A stretch of DNA of 64,000 nt from JAUYQR01 sp050632395 (GCF_050632395.1 NZ_CP192600.1:1302001-1366000); one strand, 5' to 3'; counted from the first letter of the stretch, positions 23,955 through 32,914 are shown. Numbers and translations are program-made. Notes: a model not told the origin generated them from the letters alone.

Positions 23955-26366
23955 TCAGGTGCCGCGGGGTTTGGCCCTGAGCGTGGGTTCCGCGACGGTA
24001 GGATCTTCGGGCCAAGGGTGGCGGGGGTAGGCGCCGCGCATGTCCTTGCGCACATCGGCGTAGGAGGTGGCCCAGAACCGCGGCAGGTCGGTTGTGACCT
24101 GCACCGGCGCGCGGGCGGGCGACAGGAGCGTGATGCGCAAGGGCTGGCGCGCAGCACCGATCAGGGGGTGGGTGGTGATCCCGAACATCTCCTGCAGACG
24201 CACCTCGATTGCCGGGGCATCGCCGTCGTAGTCGATCGGCACGGCGCGGCCGAGGGGGGTGGTGAAGCTGCCCGGGACAAGGCGGTTCAGCGTGGCAAGC
24301 CGGTCCCAGCCGAGGAGCGCCTTCAGGGGTTCGGTGAGGTCAAGGGCCGCAAGGTCTGCGGCGCTGCGGCGACCGGCGAGGTGCGGCAAGAGCCAATCTT
24401 CGGCGCTGGCGAGCAGGGCCGCATCGGTGACCTCGGGCCAATCGTCGCTGCGTGCCAGTGCCGCGCGGGCGCGCAGGCGACGCGCCGAAGGCGTCCAGGG
24501 CAGGCCAAGCAGGCGAAGGCCGTCAAGCGCCGCCCTCGCGATCCGCTCAGGCGGCGCGTCAGGCCAGGGCCGGTCGTCCAGCACAAGCGCGCCGAAGCGT
24601 TCCTGTCGGCGCGCCAGCACGCGGGCCTCGCGGCGCGACCACTCGCACACCTCGACCCAGTGGATGCGGTCGGCAAAGACCTCGCGCAACTCTGCCTCTG
24701 TCAGGGGCGCGGCCTGCCGGATCGTCGCCTCGCGCGGGTCGCCGTCCAGATCGGTGGCCACGATCAGGCGGGCCGTGGCAAGGGGCGTGCCGGGGGCCAT
24801 CACCGCGCCCTTGCCGCCCGACAGCACCCAGCGCGGCGCGTCGCCCTTCCTGCGCAGGCCGATCCGGTCGGGGTAGGCAAGCGCGGCCATTTGTGCTGCC
24901 GAAAAATCCGGGTAACCGGCCTTTGCCATCCCGGCGGCAAGACGACGTGCCTCGTCGCGGATGCGCTGAATGGTGGGCATGTGCGCCTCCGGCCCGGGCC
25001 GGTCGATCGCCTTCAGGCGCAGCGCGAGGTCCGGCGCGGCGCCACGCAACGGGTCGCGTTCGGCCAGAAGGGCTGCCAGCGGTGCCGCCTTCGGCCCGGC
25101 AAGGGTCAGCATGTGGCCAAGCCGGGGGTGCAGCGGCAGCCGCGCCAGCGCCTTGCCGTGCGGCGTGATCCGCCCCGCCTCGTCCAGCGCGCCAAGCGAG
25201 GCCAAGAGCGCCCGCGCCTCGGTCAGAGGGCCGTCACGCGGCGGTGTCAGGAACGGGAGGTCCGCCGAGCCCCATTCCGCCAGTTCCAGTGCCAAGGGGG
25301 CCAGATCGGCCACCTCGATCTCGGCGGGCGGATAGGGTGCCAGCCCGCCTTCCTCGCCCTTCGTCCACAGCCGGTAGCAGATGCCCGCCGCCACCCGCCC
25401 CGCACGGCCCCGGCGCTGTTCCGCCTCGGCCTTGGTCACCCGTTCGGTCACCAGTTGCGACATCCCCGAGGACGGGTCGAACCGCGCCCGCCGCGCGCGG
25501 CCCGCGTCGATCACCACTCGGATGTCGGGCAGGGTCAGCGAGGTTTCCGCAATCGCCGTCGCCAGCACGATCTTGCGGTCGGGCGCGGGCGCCAGCGCCG
25601 CGCGCTGCGCCGCGAAATCCATCGCGCCGTAAAGCGGGCGGATGGTGCAGCCGGGCAGGTCGCCCAAAAGGTTCATCGTGCGACGGATCTCGCCCTCGCC
25701 GGGCAGGAACACCAGCACGCCACCCTCTGTCTCGCCCAGTGCCGCCCGGATCGCCGCGGCGGTAACAGCTTCCAGCCGCAACGAGGCGTCGGGCGGTCGG
25801 GGCAGCCAGCGCGTTTCCACCGGGAAGGCGCGGCCCTGCGAGGTGACCATCGGCGCATCGCCCATCAGCGCCGCGACGGGTGCCGCGTCGAGCGTGGCCG
25901 ACATTACCAGAAGCGACAGTTCCGGCCTCAGCGCGCCGCGCACCTCAAGGCACAGCGCAAGGCCAAGATCGGCATGCAACGACCGTTCGTGGAACTCGTC
26001 GAAGATCACCAGCCCGGTGCCGGACAGGCCGGGATCGGACTGGATCATCCGCGTCAGGATGCCTTCGGTCACCACCTCGATCCGGGTTGTGGCGGACACC
26101 TTCGCCTCACCCCGGATGCGGTAGCCCACGGTCTGCCCGACGGTTTCGCCCAGCGTGTCCGCCATCCGCTCGGCAGCGGCGCGGGCCGCAAGACGGCGCG
26201 GCTCCAGCAAAAGGATGCGCCCCGCGACCAGCCCCGAGGCCAGCAGGTCCAGCGGCACCAGCGTGGTCTTGCCCGCCCCCGGCGGCGCCTGCAGCACGGC
26301 CATCCCGCGCGCTGCAAGGGCGTCGCGCAGGGCGGGCAGGGCGCTGGTGACGGGCAGATCGGCCAT
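23955..26366 (-). CDS. hrpB: ATP-dependent helicase HrpB
   Basis: 803-residue DEAH-type RNA helicase-like protein. Motifs: PPGAGKTTLVPL (Walker A), IFDEFHERSLHADLGL (DEFH form), SATL, LVFLPGEGEI, TLPDIRVVIDAG and QRRGRAGRVAAGICYRLW, then the HA2 region and the HrpB-specific C-terminal domain with FWATSYADVRKDMRGAYPRHPWPEDP. The biological role is poorly known; some relatives act in mRNA processing or cell-envelope phenotypes. Start at 26366, 99 bp from the divergent meaB gene. Confidence 0.94.
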   Translation of the reverse strand: MADLPVTSALPALRDALAARGMAVLQAPPGAGKTTLVPLDLLASGLVAGRILLLEPRRLAARAAAERMADTLGETVGQTVGYRIRGEAKVSATTRIEVVTEGILTRMIQSDPGLSGTGLVIFDEFHERSLHADLGLALCLEVRGALRPELSLLVMSATLDAAPVAALMGDAPMVTSQGRAFPVETRWLPRPPDASLRLEAVTAAAIRAALGETEGGVLVFLPGEGEIRRTMNLLGDLPGCTIRPLYGAMDFAAQRAALAPAPDRKIVLATAIAETSLTLPDIRVVIDAGRARRARFDPSSGMSQLVTERVTKAEAEQRRGRAGRVAAGICYRLWTKGEEGGLAPYPPAEIEVADLAPLALELAEWGSADLPFLTPPRDGPLTEARALLASLGALDEAGRITPHGKALARLPLHPRLGHMLTLAGPKAAPLAALLAERDPLRGAAPDLALRLKAIDRPGPEAHMPTIQRIRDEARRLAAGMAKAGYPDFSAAQMAALAYPDRIGLRRKGDAPRWVLSGGKGAVMAPGTPLATARLIVATDLDGDPREATIRQAAPLTEAELREVFADRIHWVEVCEWSRREARVLARRQERFGALVLDDRPWPDAPPERIARAALDGLRLLGLPWTPSARRLRARAALARSDDWPEVTDAALLASAEDWLLPHLAGRRSAADLAALDLTEPLKALLGWDRLATLNRLVPGSFTTPLGRAVPIDYDGDAPAIEVRLQEMFGITTHPLIGAARQPLRITLLSPARAPVQVTTDLPRFWATSYADVRKDMRGAYPRHPWPEDPTVAEPTLRAKPRGT

Positions 26367-26465
26367 GCCGCCTTATGGCGCGCCGGGGCGGGCTTGGCCA
26401 GAGCGGCGACGGCGCCTCTCGCCAAGCTGGGGGAGTTGCGGCATGAAGGGGGCGGAGGCGCGGGA

Positions 26466-27443
26466 ATGGATATCGAGGCCACGGCAAAAGCGGTTTTGGC
26501 GGGCGACAGGCGGGCCCTGGCGCGGGCGATCACCCTTGTGGAAAGCAGCCGCGCCGATCATCGCGCGGCGGCGCTGGGGCTGTTGCAGGTGTTGCAGGCA
26601 TCCGGACGGCAGGCGCTTCGGATCGGGCTTTCCGGCACGCCGGGGGTGGGCAAATCGACCTTCATCGAAAGCTTCGGGCTGATGCTGACAGGGCAGGGGC
26701 TGCGGGTGGCGGTGCTGGCGGTGGACCCCTCGTCGGCGCGGTCGGGTGGGTCGATCCTTGGCGACAAGACCCGGATGGACCGTCTGTCGCGCGACCCTCT
26801 CGCATTCATCCGCCCCTCGCCCAGCCAGACCGAACTTGGCGGCGTCGCCCGCCGATCGCGCGAGGCGGTGGCGCTGTGCGAGGCGGCAGGGTTCGACGTG
26901 GTGCTGGTGGAAACCGTGGGCGTCGGCCAATCCGAAACCGTGGTGGCCGAGATCTGCGATATCTTCGTGCTCCTCCTGGCTCCGGCGGGCGGTGACGAAC
27001 TCCAAGGCGTCAAGCGCGGGATCATGGAGATGGCCGACCTGATCCTTGTCAACAAGGCCGACGGCGATCTCAAACCCGCCGCGATGCGCACCAAGGCCGA
27101 TTACACAGGGGCGCTGCATCTCTTGCGTCGCCGCCCGCAAGACCCGCCGGAGTTTCCAAAGGCGCTGGCGGTGTCGGCGGTCACCGGCGACGGTCTGGCC
27201 GGCGCGTGGGACGAGATCCGCGCGCTGGCCGACTGGCGCAAGGCGCACGGGTACTGGGCCGACCGCCGCGCCGCACAAGCCCGCCACTGGTTCGAGGCCG
27301 AGGTGCGGCGCAACCTGCTGTCGGTGCTTGATACCGCGGCCGGCAGGAGGGCGCTGAATGCATTGGGCGCCCGTGTCGCGCAGGGCGAGCTGACGCCCGA
27401 GGCCGCCGCAACCCTGTTCCGGTCGGGCGCGGAGGCCGGGTGA
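26466..27443 (+). CDS. meaB: MeaB/ArgK-type G3E GTPase for methylmalonyl-CoA mutase
   Basis: 325-residue GTPase that protects and reactivates B12-dependent methylmalonyl-CoA mutase. It has GLSGTPGVGKSTFIE (P-loop), VLAVDPSSARSGGSILGDKTRM, ETVGVGQSE, DIFVLLLAPAGGDELQGVKRGIMEMADLILVNKADGD and a helical dimerisation tail. The ATG at 26466 follows GGCGCGGGA; the long frame upstream is antisense to hrpB and not coding. With mce at 4992 it points to a methylmalonyl-CoA pathway. It overlaps the next gene by four bases. Confidence 0.95.
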   Translation: MDIEATAKAVLAGDRRALARAITLVESSRADHRAAALGLLQVLQASGRQALRIGLSGTPGVGKSTFIESFGLMLTGQGLRVAVLAVDPSSARSGGSILGDKTRMDRLSRDPLAFIRPSPSQTELGGVARRSREAVALCEAAGFDVVLVETVGVGQSETVVAEICDIFVLLLAPAGGDELQGVKRGIMEMADLILVNKADGDLKPAAMRTKADYTGALHLLRRRPQDPPEFPKALAVSAVTGDGLAGAWDEIRALADWRKAHGYWADRRAAQARHWFEAEVRRNLLSVLDTAAGRRALNALGARVAQGELTPEAAATLFRSGAEAG

Positions 27444-28264
27444 GCATTGCCACCGCAAGCTGGCGGCCCTTTGCCGGCGATCTTCTGGTCGCCACTCTCT
27501 TTGCGCCTGCAACCGACACCCGCCGCCGCCTGATCGTGACCTTCGGCCACCGCGCTCCGAACCCCGGCCATCTGCCGCCCGCCGAACCGGTCAAACGCTT
27601 CCTGCGCGCGGGCTGGGCGCATCTGCACATCCAGTCGCGCTGGAACGACTGGTATGTGAACCCGGAAACCGAGGCGCTCTGCACCGCCCTGAACCCCCTG
27701 ACCGCGCGCTTCCGACACGTGTCCGCCATCGGCTTTTCGATGGGCGCCTACGCGGCCCTGCGCCTGTCAGCCGCGCTGAACCTGACCGAGGTGATCGCCG
27801 TCTCGCCGCAATATTCGATCCACCCCGACGTGGTGCCGTTCGATCGCCGCTTCCACGCCGATTCGGCCGGCTTCGATCCGGCGCTGGGCGATCTCGCGCG
27901 CCACGCGCGGCGCAATCTGGGCGGGGTGTTGATCCACGACCCCTTTCGCCCGCTCGACGCGCGCAACGCCGCGATGATTGCGGCTGTGCTGCCCCGCATG
28001 CACCTGTGCAGCTACGGCTTTGGCGGGCACCCCGCAACCGCGGTGATCCGCGAAACGGTTAAGTTCGGCGCGGTGCAGGACCTGATCCTTGCCGGCAAGG
28101 CCAGCCGGGCGCACATTGCTGCCCTGCACCGCGACAATCGGGCACAGTCCCCCTCATGGTGGCGCGGGCTTGCGGACCGCGCCGCCGCAACCGGGCGCAC
28201 CCGCCTTGCCGCCATCGCGCAAAGCCGCGCGTCATCGCTTGACGCCGCCGGGGATTCCCCCTAA
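27440..28264 (+). CDS. Alpha/beta-hydrolase-like protein
   Basis: 274 residues, starting at GTG in a GTGA overlap with meaB. The segment VSAIGFSMGAYAALRLSAAL carries a GFSMG nucleophile elbow (GxSxG), and VIAVSPQYSIHPDVVPFD follows as in esterase-like folds. A late His (GFGGHPATAVI) could complete a catalytic triad. It is probably a hydrolase or a related binding protein of unknown substrate; the meaB link may be only positional. Confidence 0.72.
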   Translation: MSIATASWRPFAGDLLVATLFAPATDTRRRLIVTFGHRAPNPGHLPPAEPVKRFLRAGWAHLHIQSRWNDWYVNPETEALCTALNPLTARFRHVSAIGFSMGAYAALRLSAALNLTEVIAVSPQYSIHPDVVPFDRRFHADSAGFDPALGDLARHARRNLGGVLIHDPFRPLDARNAAMIAAVLPRMHLCSYGFGGHPATAVIRETVKFGAVQDLILAGKASRAHIAALHRDNRAQSPSWWRGLADRAAATGRTRLAAIAQSRASSLDAAGDSP

Positions 28265-28334
28265 ACGCGCCAAATCGAATTCGGACGCCGCCTTGCGGGC
28301 GGTGGTCTATTGTCTTGAACGAAGGATCACGACC

Positions 28335-28622
28335 ATGTCGCGCGTCTGCGAACTTACGGGCAAAGGCCCGATGTCTGGCAACACTGTCAGCCACGCCAAC
28401 AACAAATCCCGTCGCCGGTTTCTGCCGAACCTGAACGACGTCACGCTGATCTCCGACGTGCTCGGCCAGTCGTTCAAACTGCGCGTGTCGGCTGCTGCCC
28501 TGCGCACCGTCGATCACCGTGGCGGTCTGGATGCCTTCCTTGCCAAAGCCAAGGACGACGAACTGTCGACCGGCGCGCAGAAGATCAAGAAAGACATCGC
28601 CAAGGCTCAGGCCACCGTCTGA
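28335..28622 (+). CDS. rpmB: 50S ribosomal protein L28
   Basis: 95 residues of the L28 family, with MSRVCELTGKGPMSGNTVSHANNKSRRRFLPNL and the RVSAAALRTVDHRGGLDAFL segment. It lacks the zinc-binding cysteines that some L28 proteins have beyond the first. A strong terminator follows immediately. Standalone gene. Confidence 0.98.
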   Translation: MSRVCELTGKGPMSGNTVSHANNKSRRRFLPNLNDVTLISDVLGQSFKLRVSAAALRTVDHRGGLDAFLAKAKDDELSTGAQKIKKDIAKAQATV

Positions 28623-28643
28623 CCTATCGTGGTTTCGTGACCC

Positions 28644-28673
28644 AAGGCCCCGCGTGATGCGGGGCCTTTGTCG
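28644..28673 (+). terminator. Rho-independent terminator of rpmB
   Basis: AAGGCCCCGC (28644-28653) pairs perfectly with GCGGGGCCTT (28659-28668) around GTGAT and is followed by TGTCGTTT. It lies 22 bases after the rpmB stop. Confidence 0.88.
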
Positions 28674-28738
28674 TTTGCTGCCAGCCATCTGTGCAGCGAC
28701 CCTTGGCCCGGCCAAGGGCAGGGTGTAAAGCGCAGGCC

Positions 28739-29083
28739 ATGCGCTACGCGATCTCCACCCTTCGGCTTGTCCTTGCGCTGATTGTCGCGCTGACCTCGGT
28801 GCACACCGCCGTGGCGCGGTCCGCCGCAGGGCCGGTCACATGGGTCGAGATCTGCGAAGGCGCGGCCACCTCCGCCATCGCGGTGGATGCCAAGGGCAAC
28901 CCTGTAACCCCACACCCGACCTGCCCGGATTGCGTCATCGCCGTCGGGCTGTTGCAACACCTTACTGTCGCGACCGCCGCGCCCACGCACTTCACGCCCG
29001 CCGCGTACACGGGGCAGGGTGTAGACTGGCGCGGGCAGGAACCGCCGCCTGCCTCGGCACGGGGGCCACCGGCGCTGGCCTGA
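28739..29083 (+). CDS. DUF2946-like small exported protein
   Basis: 114 residues with an N-terminal hydrophobic stretch (RLVLALIVALTSVHTAVA, about 9-26) that looks like a signal or anchor. The core EICEGAATSAIAVDAKG and HPTCPDCVIAVGLL, with a CPDC pair, resembles the DUF2946 type often found beside copper genes. It lies 40 bp before a PCuAC-type copper chaperone, so a copper-related role is a guess from context. Confidence 0.65.
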   Translation: MRYAISTLRLVLALIVALTSVHTAVARSAAGPVTWVEICEGAATSAIAVDAKGNPVTPHPTCPDCVIAVGLLQHLTVATAAPTHFTPAAYTGQGVDWRGQEPPPASARGPPALA

Positions 29084-29123
29084 TCATAGCCAACCGCCTT
29101 TACCCCAATTTCCGGAGATGACC

Positions 29124-29627
29124 ATGCTTGCGTTCCGCAGCCTCCTTGCAGCCGCCGCTGCCGCACTGACCCTTGCCGCCCCTGCCGTCGCGCAGGACCA
29201 CCCCGAACACATCCACGTCCATGACGCCTACGCCCTGATCGGGCCCGCGTCAGGTGCGGTGTTCTTCCTGATCCACAACAACACCGAAAACGACATCCGC
29301 ATCGTCGGCGCGCGCAGCGAACTGGCCAAGAAGGCCGAACTCCACTCCCATACCGAAGACGCCAATGGCGTGATGAAGATGGGCAAGATCGAAGGCGGCG
29401 TGCCTTTGGCCGCAGGCGAGATGCACGCCTTTGAACGCGGTGGCGACCATGTCATGCTGATGGGCCTGACGACCGATCTGAAGGACGGCGACATGATCCC
29501 GCTGACGTTGATCTTCGAAGATGGCGCCGAGATCCAGCTTGACGTGCCAGTCGACAATGCCCGCACGCCTGATCAGGCGACCGGGCATTCAGACCATGAC
29601 ATGGACCATTCCGGCATGTCCGACTAG
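29124..29627 (+). CDS. PCu(A)C-type periplasmic copper chaperone
   Basis: 167 residues with a signal peptide ending near AVAQ. The Cu(I) site H-x10-M-x21-H-x-M is recognisable: AELHSHTEDANGVMKMGKIEG and the later GDHVMLMGLT. Such proteins deliver copper to the CuA or CuB site of cytochrome oxidase. The tail GHSDHDMDHSGMSD is His/Met-rich and could hold extra copper. ATG 29124 is preferred over 29118 because GGAG (29114-29117) would touch the earlier start. Confidence 0.88.
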   Translation: MLAFRSLLAAAAAALTLAAPAVAQDHPEHIHVHDAYALIGPASGAVFFLIHNNTENDIRIVGARSELAKKAELHSHTEDANGVMKMGKIEGGVPLAAGEMHAFERGGDHVMLMGLTTDLKDGDMIPLTLIFEDGAEIQLDVPVDNARTPDQATGHSDHDMDHSGMSD

Positions 29628-29667
29628 ACGGCACGGCCCTGCCTAGGGGCGGGGCCACCCCATCCGG

Positions 29668-29979
29668 TCAGCTGCCAGAGCAGGTGGCTTCCGCCGTGCT
29701 GCCAAAGTTCTTGTAGCGGTCCCAGAACGCATCATCCGACGCGGATTGAGAAACCCAAGTCGCGTGCGCCTTTTCCGGGTTGTTGAAGAACGAGGCAGCC
29801 CGGCGTTGATCGCTGCCTTTCAGCGTCATGTCCGCGACCTGCTGGATGCAGCCGCACAGCGACCGGGTTCCCCGATCCGTGCCAAGACAGGCCCGCTCGA
29901 TCGGGCCGGCTGTCGCAACACTGGCCGTAATCGGAAGAACAAAAGCAACGAGGGTTGCCCGCACAAAAGATTTCTTCAT
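29668..29979 (-). CDS. Small exported Cys-containing hypothetical protein
   Basis: 103 residues with a signal peptide (VRATLVAFVLPITASVATA) and a mature region containing ACLGTDRGTRSLCGCIQQVADMTLKG. The three-to-four cysteines and the SDQRRAASFFNNPEKAHATW stretch match a family I recall from Rhodobacteraceae that is sometimes called an arginine transporter without good reason. Function unknown. The start at 29979 (MKKS) is favoured; the adjacent Met at 29982 is equally possible. Confidence 0.72.
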   Translation of the reverse strand: MKKSFVRATLVAFVLPITASVATAGPIERACLGTDRGTRSLCGCIQQVADMTLKGSDQRRAASFFNNPEKAHATWVSQSASDDAFWDRYKNFGSTAEATCSGS

Positions 29980-30182
29980 CATCTGCCTCATTGCCGGTCT
30001 GCGGGTCATCCCGTCACCGGTCATTTTCTGCGCAAGATAATGCCAAGTCCAAGGGTATTTTTCAAGGGATAACAGGGGTTTGGCCGCATCGGCAAGAATG
30101 CGCAACCGATCGCGGCGCAATCTGGTCAGGCCACAACATGCGGTAGGGGCAGCGTCTCTGGCGCCCGCCGCCCCCGGTTTGG

Positions 30183-30584
30183 TCATTCGATCGCTTCGAT
30201 TCCGTCCCGCCGCATCCGCTCCACCATCGCCTGCATGCGGCGCAGCCGGTCGGGCGGGGTCGGCGCCCAGCCCTCGACCTCCTCCACCACCCGCAAATGG
30301 TGCTGGCAGCGGTAGGACAGGGTCGGGTTGCCGGGAAACTTCTTGTCCGTCACGTTGGGGTCGTCCTCCAACGGCCCCAGCGGCTCCACCACAAAGACCC
30401 GCGCCCGCGCGCCGTTGGTGGCAAGCTCGGCCGCAAGCACCGCGATGTCGACCCGCGCGCTCACGTAAACCCATCGCGCCGCAAGCCCCGCGCCGTAGTT
30501 CGAGCGATACCCCGGTACGATCAGATCGCCCGGTGCGAACTCAACCTTGGTGCCGTGGAAGAAGGGGCCTGCAATCGTTGTCAT
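30183..30584 (-). CDS. arr: Rifamycin NAD-dependent ADP-ribosyltransferase, Arr type
   Basis: 133 residues. Arr inactivates rifampicin by ADP-ribosylating its C23 hydroxyl. Features: FFHGTKVEFAPGDLIVPGYRSNYG (the HGT block with catalytic His), a Tyr in ARWVYVSARVDIA, and PLGPLEDDPNVTDKKFPGNPTLSYR holding the active-site Asp. The length matches known Arr proteins (about 140). It is not beside an integron or insertion sequence, so it may be a chromosomal gene of the lineage. Confidence 0.88.
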   Translation of the reverse strand: MTTIAGPFFHGTKVEFAPGDLIVPGYRSNYGAGLAARWVYVSARVDIAVLAAELATNGARARVFVVEPLGPLEDDPNVTDKKFPGNPTLSYRCQHHLRVVEEVEGWAPTPPDRLRRMQAMVERMRRDGIEAIE

Positions 30585-30776
30585 GGCCAGTGTCCTTTCG
30601 TGCTGTCTCGGGGCTGCCCAGCATCGCCAAACTCCGGCTCCTGCCAAGACTTGAACGAAATTCCTTTCCCCCCACATCAGTGCAAAGGCAAGCCCCACGG
30701 TGCCTGCGCCGCACCCACATTCAACGCCAAGAATCACCGCTTCCCGACCACCCTTCCGTCGGTTATATGCGGCCCC

Positions 30777-32576
30777 ATGACCCAGCTTGATCTCATCCGC
30801 AACTTCTCCATCGTGGCCCACATCGACCACGGCAAATCCACCCTCGCCGACCGGCTCATCCAGATGACCGGCACGGTGGCTGCGCGCGACATGAAGGCGC
30901 AGATGCTGGACTCGATGGATATCGAACGCGAACGCGGCATCACCATCAAGGCCAACACCGTCCGGATCGAATACCCGGCCAAGGACGGCCGCACCTACAT
31001 CCTGAACCTCATCGACACCCCCGGCCACGTCGACTTCGCCTACGAGGTCTCCCGCTCCATGCGCGCCGTCGAAGGCTCGCTCCTCGTGGTCGACGCCTCC
31101 CAAGGCGTCGAGGCGCAGACCCTCGCCAACGTCTACCAGGCGCTGGATGCCGGCCACGAGATCGTGCCGGTCCTCAACAAGATCGACCTTCCCGCCGCCG
31201 AACCCGAGCGCATCAAGCAGCAGATTGAGGATGTCATCGGCCTCGACGCTTCCGACGCCATCGCCATCTCCGCAAAATCCGGCCTCGGCATCCCCGACGT
31301 GCTGGAAGCAATCGTCACCCGCCTTCCCGCCCCGAAAGGCGACGCGAACGCGCCCCTCAAGGCGATGCTCGTCGATTCTTGGTATGACGCCTACCTCGGC
31401 GTCGTCGTCATGGTCCGCATCATGGACGGCGTGATGCGCCGCAACGACCGCGTCCGCATGATGCAAACCAACGCCGTCTACGGCATCGACAAGCTTGCCG
31501 TCCTGAAACCCCAGATGGTCGACATCGACGAACTGGGGCCGGGCGAAATCGGCATCTTCACCGCCTCGATCAAGCAGGTCCGCGACACCCGCGTCGGCGA
31601 CACCATCACCCACGAACGGAAAGGTTGCGACACCCCGCTCCCCGGCTTCAAACCCGCGCAACCCGTCGTCTTCTGCGGCCTCTTCCCCGTCGACGCCGCC
31701 GATTTCGAAAACCTCCGCGAGGCGATCGAGAAGCTCTCCCTCAACGACGCCTCCTTCTCGTCCGAGATGGAAACCTCCGCGGCCCTCGGCTTCGGCTTCC
31801 GCTGCGGCTTCCTCGGCCTTCTGCATCTGGAGGTGATCCGCGACCGGCTTGAACGTGAATACGACCTCGACCTCATCACCACCGCGCCTTCCGTGGTCTT
31901 CAAGCTCCACATGAAGGACGGCGAGGTCCGCGATCTGCACAACCCCGCCGACATGCCCGACCTCACCTACGTCGACCACATCGACGAGCCGCGCATCAAG
32001 GCCACCATCATGGTGCCCGACGAATACCTCGGCGACATCCTGAAACTTTGCCAGGACCGCCGCGGCATCCAGCTTGACCTCTCCTACGCCGGCTCCCGCG
32101 CGATGGTGGTCTACGACCTTCCCCTCGCCGAAGTGGTGTTCGATTTCTACGACCGCCTGAAATCGGTGACCAAGGGCTACGCCTCGTTCGACTACGTGAT
32201 CTCGGAATACCGCGAGGATTTTCTGGTCAAGATGTCGATCCTGGTGAACGAGGAACCGGTCGACGCGCTTTCCATGATGGTCCACCGCGACCGGGCCGAG
32301 GCCCGCGGCCGCGCGATGGTGGAAAAGCTGAAAGAGCTGATCCCCCGCCACATGTTCAAGATCCCGATCCAGGCGGCCATCGGCGCACGTGTGATCGCGC
32401 GCGAGACGCTGTCGGCCATGCGCAAGGATGTGACCGCCAAGTGCTACGGCGGCGACGCCACGCGGAAGAAGAAGCTTCTGGAGAAGCAGAAAGCCGGCAA
32501 GAAACGGATGCGCCAGTTCGGGAAAGTGGAGATTCCGCAGGAGGCGTTTATTTCGGCGCTGAAGATGGATGGGTGA
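30777..32576 (+). CDS. lepA: Elongation factor 4 (ribosome back-translocase)
   Basis: 599-residue translational GTPase. G1 AHIDHGKST, switch I with ERERGITIKANTV, DTPGHVDF, NKIDLP, then domain II, two EF-G-like alpha/beta domains, and the LepA-specific C-terminal domain with AKCYGGDATRKKKLLEKQKAGKKRM. Membrane-associated factor acting on stalled or mistranslocated ribosomes. The ATG at 30777 starts MTQLDLIRNFSIVAHID. It marks the left edge of the accessory island. Confidence 0.98.
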   Translation: MTQLDLIRNFSIVAHIDHGKSTLADRLIQMTGTVAARDMKAQMLDSMDIERERGITIKANTVRIEYPAKDGRTYILNLIDTPGHVDFAYEVSRSMRAVEGSLLVVDASQGVEAQTLANVYQALDAGHEIVPVLNKIDLPAAEPERIKQQIEDVIGLDASDAIAISAKSGLGIPDVLEAIVTRLPAPKGDANAPLKAMLVDSWYDAYLGVVVMVRIMDGVMRRNDRVRMMQTNAVYGIDKLAVLKPQMVDIDELGPGEIGIFTASIKQVRDTRVGDTITHERKGCDTPLPGFKPAQPVVFCGLFPVDAADFENLREAIEKLSLNDASFSSEMETSAALGFGFRCGFLGLLHLEVIRDRLEREYDLDLITTAPSVVFKLHMKDGEVRDLHNPADMPDLTYVDHIDEPRIKATIMVPDEYLGDILKLCQDRRGIQLDLSYAGSRAMVVYDLPLAEVVFDFYDRLKSVTKGYASFDYVISEYREDFLVKMSILVNEEPVDALSMMVHRDRAEARGRAMVEKLKELIPRHMFKIPIQAAIGARVIARETLSAMRKDVTAKCYGGDATRKKKLLEKQKAGKKRMRQFGKVEIPQEAFISALKMDG

Positions 32577-32583
32577 GGCGCGA

Positions 32584-32601
32584 CCCCGCGCTAGCGCGGG
32601 G
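32584..32601 (+). terminator. Hairpin after lepA
   Basis: CCCCGCGC (32584-32591) pairs with GCGCGGGG (32594-32601) around two bases, seven bases after the lepA stop codon. No clear T-run follows; another palindrome begins at 32603. Confidence 0.6.
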
Positions 32602-32602
32602 T

Positions 32603-32627
32603 GAAAACAGTCCAGTGGACTGTTTTC
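32603..32627. repeat. Perfect 25-bp palindrome after lepA
   Basis: GAAAACAGTCCA (32603-32614) and TGGACTGTTTTC (32616-32627) flank a single G. A related TGTCCAGTGGACGG occurs at 60724. I recall such ACAGTCCAGTGGACTGT hairpins as a dispersed element in Rhodobacteraceae. The A+T-rich bend region of the island starts just after it. Confidence 0.75.
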
Positions 32628-32698
32628 AGCGCCGAACGCGCGAGCCATGCGAGCGCGGGTTTGTGGAGTTGAGCTGACTTTCTCTCTTCGTATTAGAA

Positions 32699-32914
32699 TT
32701 ATGCAAGGTTTTCTCGAAGCGAGAGCTGCCCAAACCAAGGCTCCCTTGACTCAATAATCGATAAGACTTTCTTCCAAACTCTCTTGTCGGACATGTCCGA
32801 TAAGTTCGGAAAAGCCATCAGTACTTTGCGGATTTTCTTCATGATGTGTGGCTCAAGGTCAAACATATAGTGGGCTTTGTCGCGCAAAAGCAGGTGCGTT
32901 GCGGGTTGGCTCAA
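32699..32914 (-). CDS. Possible small gene or remnant beside the IS3 element
   Basis: A 71-residue open frame from TTG (55 from the ATG at 32866) in locally A+T-rich DNA, with no ribosome site seen. The peptide (VLMAFPNLSDMSDKRVWKKVLSIIESREPWFGQLSL) is polar and helical and matches nothing I recognise. It may be the cut end of a gene displaced when the island formed. Confidence 0.3.
   Translation of the reverse strand: MSQPATHLLLRDKAHYMFDLEPHIMKKIRKVLMAFPNLSDMSDKRVWKKVLSIIESREPWFGQLSLRENLA

Noticed and set aside
23886..26465. A very long open frame (about 860 codons) running into meaB on the plus strand
   Set aside because: It is the antisense of hrpB, with Arg/Gly/Pro-rich high-G+C composition and no domain. 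The real meaB starts at ATG 26466 with the conserved GTPase order.
30585..32738. Minus-strand open frame of about 700 codons over lepA, in frame with the arr gene
   Set aside because: His/Asp/Val-rich shadow of lepA codons; only the last 133 codons (arr) have a domain, and arr has its own ATG at 30584.
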